From contig NZ_FUIE01000036.1 in NCBI RefSeq assembly GCF_900163625.1, forward strand, positions 1-64,000: a DNA stretch of 64,000 nucleotides, read 5' to 3'. Position numbers and translations under genes: made by a program. The notes under the pieces are model-generated. The model saw nothing but the letters and a program-made list of their open reading frames with translations, searched no databases and was not told the DNA's origin. This document shows positions 43,646-53,574 of this stretch, piece after piece. Position 1 is the first letter of the stretch; each line of letters starts with the position of its first letter. Source of the stretch: Brevundimonas diminuta 3F5N (lineage in GTDB: Bacteria; Pseudomonadota; Alphaproteobacteria; Caulobacterales; Caulobacteraceae).

Positions 43646-45018
43646 TGAGCGGCCTCCTCGAAGGCGGCGGCGAAGCGGACAGGCGCCAGCGCCTCGAACG
43701 TCCCGATGGCGGCCACAGCGGGCGCAGGCGTCACCGGCGCGGAACGCACGTCCGGGTCGACGAATTTGGTGACGCCGATAATCTGTGCGGCGCCGTCCTT
43801 GATGGCTTTTTCAGCCATGTCGCGAGCGCGGGCGATGCGGGGTTGGATCACCCCGCCCTCCAGACAGGCGATCACGCCGCCTTCAGCCTCATAGACCTGA
43901 AACTCGGCCCAGGCGGCCTCGGCCAATTCGCGCGTGCGGGCGTCCAGATACCAGGAACCGCTGGCCGGATCGTCCACGCGGCCCAGGTTGGATTCCTCCA
44001 TCAGGATCAACTGGGTGTTGCGCGCCTGACGCTTGGCGAAGTCGTCCGGCAGGCCCGCCGCGCGGGTGAAGCCGTCCAGCACCACCGCGTCAGCCCCGCC
44101 CACAGCCCCTGCGAACCCGGCGGCGGTCAGGCGCAGCATGTTCGGCCACGGATCGCGCGCCGACAGCATCCGCCGCGACGAGCGCGCCTCGATGATCGCC
44201 GGAACCTCGGCGCCGAACGCCTTGGTGACACTGGCCCAGACCAGGCGCAGCGCACGGATCTTGGCCAGAGAGTCGAAATAGCTCTGGTCCACAGCCACGC
44301 CCAGAACGACGCCCTTCAGCGCCGCCTCGGCCGACAGACCTGCTTCAACGGCCGCCTTCACATAGGCCACAGCCGACGACGCGGCGAAGGCCAGCTCCTG
44401 CGCGATGGAGCCGCCCGCCTCATGCGCTGCACGGCCCGAGGCCATGAACAGCGTCGCCTCGGGATAGGTCGCGGCATGGGTCGCCGCCGCCTTGGCCGTC
44501 TCAGCCATAACAGCTGCAAAGTCGCCCGGCGCCCCGCCTGCCTCGGCATAGGCCGAGATCGGATCGAGGTGGAAGGCCAGCTTCGCGCGGGGCGAACCCT
44601 TGGCGACCGCCGACAGGGCTTCGGCCGCCTTCACGCCCTCAAACCCGGCGTCCAGCGCCACCGGCGCCAGCTCCAGCGCCACCCCGTCCAGCGCGCGCGC
44701 CAGTCGGCCCGCGTCCGCCGCGATCGGCCCGGCGATCAGGACGGAGGCCGCCCCGTTCTCCAGATCGGTCAGAATGGCGCGGTTCAGAGCGTCAGCGTCC
44801 TCGCCCTCGTTCAGCGCCCGCACGTCCCAGGCCCGACCTTCGGAATCCGAGGGCCGGGGCGCGAATACAGGCTCGCCCCCATTCGCCGTCCCATACAGAG
44901 GCTTCGTCGCCAGCTGGTCCGCATCCAGGTGGATGAGGCTTTCCAGCGGACGCTCCTTCAGCGCCTTCACGGCGGCTTCGCGCCACTCCAGCGGGTTCGG
45001 GACGGCGAACTCGGTCAT
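43642..45018 (-). CDS. mutA: Methylmalonyl-CoA mutase, small subunit
   Basis: A 458-residue non-catalytic subunit of heterodimeric mutase. It keeps the barrel framework ([123 protein letters not shown]) but ends without a cobalamin domain and lacks the DxHxxG motif, as expected for this subunit. Its ATG abuts the TAA of pccA with no spacer, and its stop overlaps scpA by four bases. Confidence 0.95.
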   Translation of the reverse strand: MTEFAVPNPLEWREAAVKALKERPLESLIHLDADQLATKPLYGTANGGEPVFAPRPSDSEGRAWDVRALNEGEDADALNRAILTDLENGAASVLIAGPIAADAGRLARALDGVALELAPVALDAGFEGVKAAEALSAVAKGSPRAKLAFHLDPISAYAEAGGAPGDFAAVMAETAKAAATHAATYPEATLFMASGRAAHEAGGSIAQELAFAASSAVAYVKAAVEAGLSAEAALKGVVLGVAVDQSYFDSLAKIRALRLVWASVTKAFGAEVPAIIEARSSRRMLSARDPWPNMLRLTAAGFAGAVGGADAVVLDGFTRAAGLPDDFAKRQARNTQLILMEESNLGRVDDPASGSWYLDARTRELAEAAWAEFQVYEAEGGVIACLEGGVIQPRIARARDMAEKAIKDGAAQIIGVTKFVDPDVRSAPVTPAPAVAAIGTFEALAPVRFAAAFEEAAQ

Positions 45019-46995
45019 TTACTCGAACTCCACCAGCACATCGTCAGCCGCGACCGGGTCGCCGGCCTTGGCCTTGACCGCCTTCACCTTGCCGTCGCGC
45101 TCGGCCTTGAGGATGTTCTGCATCTTCATGGCTTCGATGATGGCGACGGTCTCGCCGGACTTGACCTCCTGGCCCTCGACCACGGGGATGTCGACCACCA
45201 GACCCGGCATCGGCGACAACACCAGCTTGGACGTGTCCGCCGCCTGCTTCTCGGGCAGCAGGGCATAGAGATGCGCCACGTCGGGGCGCAGCACGCGCAC
45301 CCGCGCCCGCGCCGCGCGGTGGCGGATGTCGAACCCGTCGGCGGCGCGCTTCACCTCGGTGGTGAAGGCGTCCTCGTTCAGCACCGCCTTGAACAGCGAC
45401 AGACCCGGCCGCCAGTCGATCTCGGAAAGGGAAATCTCCTCGCCGTCGATGGCGACGATCAGGTCTTCGGCCTCGTCATAGCCGACCTCGACCTCATAGG
45501 CCGTCTTGTCGATCAGGACGGTCCAGTCGGTGCGCTCGCTGGGATCACCGTCCTGTTCGGCGATAACCTCGTTCATGGCCACGGCCGAGGCGATCAGGAT
45601 CTTCACCTGCTCGGCCGAGGGCGTCAGACCGTGGAAGCCCTCGGGGAACTCGTCCTTGATGTAGCTGGTCGACAGTTCGCCGGACTGGAAGCGTTCCTGA
45701 TCCATCACCGCCGCCAGGAAGGGCACATTGTGGCCCAGACCCGCCAGATGGGTGTCCTCCAGCGCGCGGGCCATGCCGCGCACGGCGTCGTCGCGCGTCT
45801 CGCCCCAGGCGCACAGCTTGGCGATCATGGGGTCGTAGAACATGCTGATCTCGTCGCCCTCGCGGACGCCGGAATCGTTGCGGACCGTATAGTCGCCCTG
45901 ATCGCCCTCTTCCGGCTGCTCATAGCGGACCAGACGGCCGATCGACGGCAGGAAGCCGCGATAGGGGTCTTCGGCGTAGATGCGGCTCTCGATGGCCCAG
46001 CCGTTGATCGACAGGTCGTCCTGCTTGATCGCCAGTTGCTCGCCCCAGGCCGAGCGGATCATCTGTTCGACCAGATCGACGCCGGTGATCAGCTCCGTCA
46101 CCGGATGCTCGACCTGCAGACGGGTATTCATCTCCAGGAAGAAGAAGCTCTTGTCCTGACCGGCGACGAACTCGACCGTGCCCGCCGAGTCATAGTTCAC
46201 CGCCTTGGCCAGGGCGACGGCCTGCGCCCCCATCGCCGCGCGGGTCGCCTCGTCCAGCAGGGGCGACGGCGCCTCTTCGATGACCTTCTGGTTGCGGCGC
46301 TGGATCGAGCATTCGCGCTCGAACAGGTGAATGACGTTGCCGTGCTTGTCGCCCAGCACCTGAATCTCGATGTGGCGCGGGTCGACGATGAACTTCTCGA
46401 GGAAGACGCGGTCGTCGCCGAAGGCGTTCAGCGCCTCGGCCTTCACGGCGGCAAAGCCCTCGGCCATGTCGTCGTCCGAATGGGCGACGCGGATGCCCTT
46501 GCCCCCGCCCCCGGCCGAAGCCTTGATCATGACCGGATAGCCGATCTCACGCGCGATCTTCACCGCCTCGTCCGGCGTTTCGATCAGGCCCATGTGCCCC
46601 GGCACGGTCGAGACGCCCGCCTCGGCGGCGAACTTCTTGGACGTGATCTTGTCGCCCATGGCGTCGATCGCCTCGGGGTTCGGCCCGATGAAGGCGATGC
46701 CCTCGGCCTTCAGCCGCCGCGCGAAGCTGGCGTTCTCCGACAGGAAGCCGAAACCGGGGTGCACAGCCTGCGCCCCCGTCTGCTTAACGGCGTCCACGAT
46801 CTTGTCCTGGATCAGATAGGACTGGGCGGCGGGCGACGGCCCGATGTGCACCGTCTCGTCCGCCATCTCGCACGCCAGCGACCCGGCGTCGGCGTCGGAG
46901 TAGACGACCACCGTCTTGATGCCCATGCGGCGGCAGGTCTTGATGACACGAACCGCGATCTCGCCTCGGTTGGCGATCAGAATTTTATCGAACAT
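45019..46995 (-). CDS. pccA: Propionyl-CoA carboxylase, biotin-carrying alpha subunit
   Basis: A 658-residue subunit. Biotin carboxylase domain (about 1-450): FDKILIANRGEIAVRVIKTCRRMGI, ASAGGGGKGIRVAHSDDDM, ERECSIQRRNQKVIEEAPSP, FFFLEMNTRLQVEHPVTE. A BT linker domain follows, and a C-terminal biotinyl domain with EAMKM and Lys624 as the biotin site. Linker size and neighbours fit propionyl-CoA rather than acetyl-CoA or methylcrotonyl-CoA carboxylase. Nine bases after pccB. Confidence 0.96.
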   Translation of the reverse strand: MFDKILIANRGEIAVRVIKTCRRMGIKTVVVYSDADAGSLACEMADETVHIGPSPAAQSYLIQDKIVDAVKQTGAQAVHPGFGFLSENASFARRLKAEGIAFIGPNPEAIDAMGDKITSKKFAAEAGVSTVPGHMGLIETPDEAVKIAREIGYPVMIKASAGGGGKGIRVAHSDDDMAEGFAAVKAEALNAFGDDRVFLEKFIVDPRHIEIQVLGDKHGNVIHLFERECSIQRRNQKVIEEAPSPLLDEATRAAMGAQAVALAKAVNYDSAGTVEFVAGQDKSFFFLEMNTRLQVEHPVTELITGVDLVEQMIRSAWGEQLAIKQDDLSINGWAIESRIYAEDPYRGFLPSIGRLVRYEQPEEGDQGDYTVRNDSGVREGDEISMFYDPMIAKLCAWGETRDDAVRGMARALEDTHLAGLGHNVPFLAAVMDQERFQSGELSTSYIKDEFPEGFHGLTPSAEQVKILIASAVAMNEVIAEQDGDPSERTDWTVLIDKTAYEVEVGYDEAEDLIVAIDGEEISLSEIDWRPGLSLFKAVLNEDAFTTEVKRAADGFDIRHRAARARVRVLRPDVAHLYALLPEKQAADTSKLVLSPMPGLVVDIPVVEGQEVKSGETVAIIEAMKMQNILKAERDGKVKAVKAKAGDPVAADDVLVEFE

Positions 46996-47004
46996 TTCTG
47001 GGCC

Positions 47005-48540
<1,536 letters not shown>

Positions 48541-48604
48541 GGTTGGAGCGACTCCCTGACTTCGTTCAGGGTCCAACAAGCCGCTTCATCGCAGAAAGGC
48601 AATC

Positions 48605-48618
48605 GCAACTTTGCAAAA
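48605..48618. promoter_or_regulatory. RamB/ScfR-like operator 1
   Basis: GCAACTTTGCAAAA, close to the AACTTTGCAAA motif bound by RamB and the TTTGCAAA core of related acyl-CoA-responsive XRE regulators. Its exact reverse complement lies at 48658-48671. Site 1 lies 65 bases before pccB. Confidence 0.75.
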
Positions 48619-48657
48619 CCTGCGTAAGTGCGTAAGCCTGCCAAGGCGGACAGGTGT

Positions 48658-48671
48658 TTTTGCAAAGTTGC
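48658..48671. promoter_or_regulatory. RamB/ScfR-like operator 2
   Basis: TTTTGCAAAGTTGC, the exact reverse complement of site 1, 53 bases away centre to centre (about five helical turns, same face). It lies 14 bases before the scfR ATG, so binding could repress scfR as well as control pccB. Confidence 0.75.
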
Positions 48672-48685
48672 AATGCCCAACAACC

Positions 48686-50098
48686 ATGGCTGAAAAACTC
48701 TATCTCGGAACCAAGGTCCGCAAGCTGCGCGAGACGCGCGGCTGGACGCTGGAGCAGTGCGCCGGGCGGCTGGCGCTGTCGCCGTCCTATCTGTCGCAGA
48801 TCGAGACCAACCAGCGCCCGGCCACGGCGCGGGTGCTGATCGCCCTGACGCGCGCCTTCGACGTGGACGCCAGCCTGTTCGATCTGGACGGCGACGCCCG
48901 CCTGATCGCCGACCTGCGCGAGGCGACCACCGACGTCGCGGGCCACGCCGAGGCGCCGACGGCCGGCGAGCTGAAGCAGGCGGCCATGAACGCCCCCCGG
49001 CTGGCGCGACAGTTCCTGGCCCTGCATCAGGACTATCGTCGTCTGGACGAGCGGCTGAAGACGCTGAACGAGACGCTGGGCCGCGACGAACACGCCGCCG
49101 ACGCCGCCCCCGCCCTGCCCTATGAGGCGGTGCGCGACTTCTTCCACTATCGCGACAACTACATCGACGCCCTGGACCGGGCGGCAGAGGACTTGGCCGC
49201 ACGGCTGAACCTCGGCGACGGCGCCCACCCAGAGCGCGAGTTGGAGGCCGCCCTGAACGACCTGTGCGGCGTGCGCGTCGCCACGGGTCAGGGGCGCGGC
49301 GCCATGAGGCGTTTCGATCCGGGCGCGCGCATCCTCTATGTCGACGCCAGCCTGCCGGGCGCCACCCGCGCCTTCCAGATGGCGCACCAGCTGGTGCGTC
49401 TGCGGTTCGAGGACCTGATCGAGCACGAACTGGACCGCGCCGCCTTCGACATTCCCGCCGCGCGCGACGTGTGCCGGGTCGGTCTGGCCAACTATGCGGC
49501 GGGGGCGCTGCTGCTGCCCTATCGCGCGTTTCTAGAGGCGGCGCGCGAGTTGCGGCACGACGTGGACCGCCTGCGCAACCGCTTCCACGTCAGCTTCGAA
49601 CAGGCCTGCCACCGGCTGTCGACGCTACAGAGGCCGGGCTGGCGCGGCGTGCCCTTCTACTTCGCGCGGGTGGATATGGCGGGCAACATCACCAAGCGGC
49701 ACAGCGCGACGCGCTTCCAGTTCGCCCGCTTCGGCGGCGCCTGCCCGCTGTGGAACGTGCATGAAGCGTTCAGCGCGCCGGACCGCATCCTGGTCAATCT
49801 GTCGGAGATGCCGGACGGCGCTCGCTACGTCTGCCTCGCCAAGAGCGTGTCCAAGCCGGGCGGGTCGTTTCTGGAGCCGGACCGGCGCTATGCGCTGGGA
49901 CTGGGGTGCGAGATCGAGCACGCAGCGCAGTTGGTCTATGCGGACGGGCTGGACCTGAACGGTCCGCCGACGCGCATGGGGGTGAACTGCCGCATCTGCG
50001 AGCGAACGGACTGCACCCAGCGGGCGTTTCCGCCGATCGACCGCACGCTGGCCGTGCCGGAGAATGAGCGGGGGGTAATCCCGTATACGCTCATCTGA
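48686..50098 (+). CDS. scfR: Short-chain fatty acyl-responsive XRE regulator (ScfR/RamB/PrpR type)
   Basis: A 470-residue regulator: HTH_3 domain at about 8-62 (LGTKVRKLRETRGWTLEQCAGRLALSPSYLSQIETNQRPA), a middle region (about 130-300, ImmA/IrrE peptidase-like but without a clear HExxH, reading MAHQLVR), and a C-terminal DUF2083-type domain with a cysteine cluster (CRICERTDC) and the tail NERGVIPYTL. RamB, PrpR and ScfR relatives control acetate, propionate and acyl-CoA genes. It is divergent from the propionyl-CoA carboxylase operon. No Shine-Dalgarno sequence is seen before ATG 48686. Confidence 0.93.
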   Translation: MAEKLYLGTKVRKLRETRGWTLEQCAGRLALSPSYLSQIETNQRPATARVLIALTRAFDVDASLFDLDGDARLIADLREATTDVAGHAEAPTAGELKQAAMNAPRLARQFLALHQDYRRLDERLKTLNETLGRDEHAADAAPALPYEAVRDFFHYRDNYIDALDRAAEDLAARLNLGDGAHPERELEAALNDLCGVRVATGQGRGAMRRFDPGARILYVDASLPGATRAFQMAHQLVRLRFEDLIEHELDRAAFDIPAARDVCRVGLANYAAGALLLPYRAFLEAARELRHDVDRLRNRFHVSFEQACHRLSTLQRPGWRGVPFYFARVDMAGNITKRHSATRFQFARFGGACPLWNVHEAFSAPDRILVNLSEMPDGARYVCLAKSVSKPGGSFLEPDRRYALGLGCEIEHAAQLVYADGLDLNGPPTRMGVNCRICERTDCTQRAFPPIDRTLAVPENERGVIPYTLI

Positions 50099-50100
50099 TG

Positions 50101-50241
50101 TCTTTCCTCCCCACTGGTGGGGAGGGGGACCGCGAAGCGGTGGAGGGGGCGGCGCAGACGGTTGACGGGATTCGCCCCTCCGTCTCGTCGGCTGCGCCGC
50201 CGATCCACCTCCCCATTCGCTGCGCGAACAGGGAGGAAAGA
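50101..50241. repeat. Long imperfect inverted repeat between convergent scfR and mmsA
   Basis: TCTTTCCTCCC (50101-50111) is the exact reverse complement of 50231-50241, and inner GGAGG/CCTCC, GGCGGCGCAG-like and GGGGCG/CGCCCC blocks pair imperfectly. It fills the gap between the two convergent stop codons and resembles the elements at 45-214 and 6703-6842 in size and composition. Confidence 0.75.
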
Positions 50242-50244
50242 TGT

Positions 50245-51747
50245 TTAGCCCATCGTCGGAATGACGAAGCTGCTATCCGCGTGCTCCAGATCGCTATCCG
50301 GCCAGCGGGCCGTCACGGTCTTGGTCTTGGTCCAGAAGCGGACGCCTTCCATGCCGTGCTGGTTGATGTCGCCGAAGGCCGAACGCTTCCAGCCGCCGAA
50401 CGAGTGATAGGCCACCGGCACCGGGATCGGCACGTTGATGCCGACCATGCCCACGTTGACGCGGGCGGCGAAGTCGCGGGCCGCGCGGCCGTTCTGGGTG
50501 AAGATGGCGACGCCGTTGCCGTACTGGTGCTTGCTCGGCAGGCTCAGGGCCTCCTCGAAGCTGGCGGCGCGCATGATCTGCAGCACCGGGCCGAAGATCT
50601 CTTCCTTGTAGGATTCCATCTCCGGCTTGACGTGGTCGAACAGTGACGGGCCGATGAAGAAGCCCTTCTCGTGGCCCTGCAGGCTGAACTCGCGGCCGTC
50701 GACGACCAGTTCAGCGCCTTCTTCCACGCCCTTGTTGATCCAGCCCAGAACCTTGTCCTTGTGGGTCTGGGTGACGACGGGGCCATAGTGGGCCTCGGCG
50801 TCGGTCGAGACGCCGAGGCGCAGGTTCGGGATTTCCGAGACCAGACGCTCGCGCAGCTCATCCGCCGTGCGCTGACCGACCGGCACCACGACCGGCAGGG
50901 CCATACAGCGTTCGCCGGCCGAGCCATAGGCCGCGCCGGTCAGATCCTTGATGACCTGATCCATGTCGGCGTCAGGCAGGACGATGCCGTGGTTCTTGGC
51001 GCCGCCCATGGCCTGGACGCGCTTGCCGTGGGCCGCGCCCTTCTGGAAGACGTAGTGGGCGATGTCGGACGAACCGACGAAGCTGACGGCGTGAACCAGC
51101 GGGTGTTCGAGGATGGAGTCGACCGCCACCTTGTCGCCGTGGACGACGTTCAGCACGCCCTTGGGCGCGCCCGCTTCCATCATCAGCTCGCCCAGACGCA
51201 CCGGCAGGGACGGGTCACGCTCGGACGGCTTCAGGATGAAGGTGTTGCCCGCGGCGATGGCCACGCCGAACATCCACATCGGGATCATGCCGGGGAAGTT
51301 GAACGGGGTGATGCCCGCCACCACGCCCAGCGGCTGGCGCATGGAATAGACGTCGATGCCCGGACCGGCGCCATAGGTGTATTCGCCCTTCGAGGCGTGC
51401 GGGATGCCGCAGGCGAACTCGATCACTTCCAGACCGCGCTGGATGTCGCCCTTGGAGTCGGCGATGACCTTGCCGTGCTCGCTGGACAGCAGTTCGGCCA
51501 GTTCGTTCATGTTCGCCTCGACCAGGCGCTTGAACTCGAACATGACGCGGGCGCGGCGCTGCGGGTTGGTCGAGGACCAGCCTTCAAAGGCGGCCTGCGC
51601 CGACTGGACCGCGCGGTCCAGTTCCGACGGCGTCGCCAGTTGGACGCGGGCCTGAACCTCGCCGGTGTTGGGGTTGAAGACGTCGCCGAAGCGGCCCGAC
51701 GCCCCATCAAAAGCCGCACCGTCGATGAAGTGGCGAATATCGCGCAT
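50245..51747 (-). CDS. mmsA: Methylmalonate-semialdehyde dehydrogenase (CoA-acylating)
   Basis: A CoA-dependent aldehyde dehydrogenase that converts methylmalonate semialdehyde to propionyl-CoA in valine and thymine degradation. At 500 residues it has ITPFNFPGMIPMWMFGVAIAAGNTFILKPSERDPS, FVGSSDIAHYVF, GAKNHGIVLPDAD and catalytic Cys281 in GERCMAL. The Asn-rich ITPFNFPGMIP and GAKNH blocks separate MmsA from ordinary aldehyde dehydrogenases. Its product feeds the adjacent propionyl-CoA operon. It is divergent from a LysR regulator. Confidence 0.96.
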   Translation of the reverse strand: MRDIRHFIDGAAFDGASGRFGDVFNPNTGEVQARVQLATPSELDRAVQSAQAAFEGWSSTNPQRRARVMFEFKRLVEANMNELAELLSSEHGKVIADSKGDIQRGLEVIEFACGIPHASKGEYTYGAGPGIDVYSMRQPLGVVAGITPFNFPGMIPMWMFGVAIAAGNTFILKPSERDPSLPVRLGELMMEAGAPKGVLNVVHGDKVAVDSILEHPLVHAVSFVGSSDIAHYVFQKGAAHGKRVQAMGGAKNHGIVLPDADMDQVIKDLTGAAYGSAGERCMALPVVVPVGQRTADELRERLVSEIPNLRLGVSTDAEAHYGPVVTQTHKDKVLGWINKGVEEGAELVVDGREFSLQGHEKGFFIGPSLFDHVKPEMESYKEEIFGPVLQIMRAASFEEALSLPSKHQYGNGVAIFTQNGRAARDFAARVNVGMVGINVPIPVPVAYHSFGGWKRSAFGDINQHGMEGVRFWTKTKTVTARWPDSDLEHADSSFVIPTMG

Positions 51748-51824
51748 TGAACGTCTCTCCCGATGATTATGGTTCTTCGTGAGCCTGCCCTAGCAGAGCG
51801 GGCCGGTCAGGCCCATTGCAATCT

Positions 51825-51850
51825 TGCAGGTGATGATGCGCATATCTGCA
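51825..51850. promoter_or_regulatory. Possible LysR-type operator between mmsA and the regulator
   Basis: Inverted repeat TGCAG-N16-CTGCA, with TTGCA repeated just upstream (51816-51820 and 51824-51828) and an ATGCGCAT palindrome inside. It ends two bases before the regulator ATG. A candidate site only. Confidence 0.35.
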
Positions 51851-51851
51851 T

Positions 51852-52760
51852 ATGTTCGACTGGGATGATCTGAGAGTGTTTCTGGCGGCCGCCCGCGCCG
51901 GGTCGCTGGCCACGGCGGCGCAGCGGCTGGGCGTGGACGCGGCCACCGTCGGGCGGCGCGTCGCGCGGCTGGAGACGGCGCTGAAGTCGACCCTGCTGGT
52001 GCGCTCGGCGGCCGGTCTGCACCTGACGGCCACCGGCGCCCAACTGCTGGAGCGGGCGCTGGACGCCGAAAGCGCGATGGAGGCCGCCGGTCGCGTCACC
52101 CAGCCCGACCTGATCGCGGGCGCCGTGCGGATCAGCGCCTCTGAAGGCTTCGGCGGCGCGGTGCTGGCCCCCGCCCTGCCCGGTCTGCTGGCGGCGCACC
52201 CGGGGCTGAACGTCGAACTGGCGGCCAGTTCCGGCTTCCTGTCGCCCAGCCGCCGCGAGGTGGACATGGCCATCACCCTCAGCCCCGCCGCCGGGCCGCG
52301 CCTGATCGTCGAGCCGCTGACGACCTATCAACTGGCGCTCTACGCCTCGCCGCAGCATCTTCAGCAACACGGCGCGCCGCAGAGCATCGACGACCTGAGC
52401 CGCTTCGACATGGTCGGATACGTCGACGACCTGATCTATGCGCCCGAGTTACATTATCTGGACGAGATCCGTCCGCACCTGCGCCCGCGACTGGCCTCTT
52501 CCTCGATCCGGGCCCAGCGGGACATGGTGGCGGCGGGCGGCGGCATCGGCGTCCTGCCCTGCTTCCTGGCCGAGGGGCTGACGCGGGTTCTGGCGGACGA
52601 AGTGCTGATCGAGCGCCGCTTCTGGCTCAGCACCCACCGCGAGGTTCACGGCACGGCGCGACTGAAGACGGTTCGCCGCTGGATCAAGGCCCTGTGTCGG
52701 GACCAGGCCCTGCGCCTGACCCCCACGCCGGCGTCCCCGCCAAGACGCGCCGAGGGGTGA
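51852..52760 (+). CDS. LysR family transcriptional regulator
   Basis: A 302-residue regulator with N-terminal winged HTH (FDWDDLRVFLAAARAGSLATAAQRLGVDAATVGRRVARLETALKSTLLVRSAAGLHLTATG) and a periplasmic-binding-like effector domain. The divergent arrangement with mmsA suggests that it controls that gene, though LysR proteins of this RTxxGL type often have unrelated targets. The ATG directly follows a dyad and has no Shine-Dalgarno sequence, so translation may be leaderless. Confidence 0.92.
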   Translation: MFDWDDLRVFLAAARAGSLATAAQRLGVDAATVGRRVARLETALKSTLLVRSAAGLHLTATGAQLLERALDAESAMEAAGRVTQPDLIAGAVRISASEGFGGAVLAPALPGLLAAHPGLNVELAASSGFLSPSRREVDMAITLSPAAGPRLIVEPLTTYQLALYASPQHLQQHGAPQSIDDLSRFDMVGYVDDLIYAPELHYLDEIRPHLRPRLASSSIRAQRDMVAAGGGIGVLPCFLAEGLTRVLADEVLIERRFWLSTHREVHGTARLKTVRRWIKALCRDQALRLTPTPASPPRRAEG

Positions 52761-52765
52761 CCATA

Positions 52766-52779
52766 TTTTACATTTTACA
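52766..52779 (+). promoter_or_regulatory. Tandem TTTTACA direct repeat
   Basis: Two exact copies of TTTTACA side by side, in an AT-rich patch 65 bases before the response regulator gene and just after the LysR stop. Direct repeats are the usual target shape of OmpR-type regulators, although the period here (7 bases) is shorter than the usual 10-11. Possible autoregulation. Confidence 0.35.
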
Positions 52780-52843
52780 TTGCTCTAAAGCTGAGCAACC
52801 GGGGCTATGACTCCAGCGTTCTCCCCGGAGCTGCGTAACAAGT

Positions 52844-53554
52844 ATGAAGATCGCGATATTAGATGACGATCCCGTCCAGTTGGAGTTCGTCTCCGAGGTC
52901 GTTCAGGACGCCGGGTATCGCGCCACTCTGTTTTCGCGTGGGCAGGCGCTGATCTCCGCCCTGCGCAAAGACACCTTCGACATGCTGATCGTCGACTGGA
53001 ACCTGCCGGACCGTTCGGGTCTGGAGGTGCTGGCCTGGGCGCGCACCAATCTGAAACCCGCCCCGCCCATGCTGCTGGTCACCAGCCGCGCCGAGGATGA
53101 AGACGTAGTCGCCGGTCTGGACGCCGGGGCCGACGACTACCTGCCCAAGCCCCTGTCCAAGCCGGTGCTGGCCGCGCGGATCAACGCCCTGATCCGCCGC
53201 GCCTACGCTCAACCGACGACGCCGGGCGTCGAGGTCTATGACGGCCTGTCCTTCAACGAGTCCGCCGGATCCGTGACCCGCGACGGCCAGCCTGTCGCCC
53301 TGACGGCCAAGGAATACGCCCTGGCGCTGCTGCTGTTCCGCAACCTGCATCGGGCGCTGTCGCGAACCTATATTCTGGAGACGGTGTGGGGCAATGAGCC
53401 GGACCTGAACAGCCGCTCGCTGGACATGCACATCTCGCGCATCCGCAACAAGCTGGAGTTGCGGCCCGAGCGAGGCTTCCGCCTGACCCCCATTTACAGC
53501 TACGGTTATCGTCTCGAGCGCGTCGCAGGGGCCGAACCCGGCCCAGACGCCTGA
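52844..53554 (+). CDS. OmpR family response regulator
   Basis: A 236-residue regulator: receiver domain with acidic pocket Asp7-Asp9, phosphoacceptor Asp51 in LIVDWNLPDRSG, and a KP lysine near residue 105; then a winged-helix DNA-binding domain (about 135-225, PVALTAKEYALALLLFRNLHRALSRTYILETVWG, SRSLDMHISRIRNKLEL). First gene of a three-gene operon with a LysM-FecR protein and a CHASE2 kinase, which is its likely partner. Confidence 0.94.
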   Translation: MKIAILDDDPVQLEFVSEVVQDAGYRATLFSRGQALISALRKDTFDMLIVDWNLPDRSGLEVLAWARTNLKPAPPMLLVTSRAEDEDVVAGLDAGADDYLPKPLSKPVLAARINALIRRAYAQPTTPGVEVYDGLSFNESAGSVTRDGQPVALTAKEYALALLLFRNLHRALSRTYILETVWGNEPDLNSRSLDMHISRIRNKLELRPERGFRLTPIYSYGYRLERVAGAEPGPDA

Positions 53555-53574
53555 ACGACGGCGCAGGTGGCGAA

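Noticed and set aside
48541-48579. Longer pccB starting at 48579
   Set aside because: The extra 13 residues do not fit the family start, and the region belongs to the shared promoter with the ScfR-like operators.
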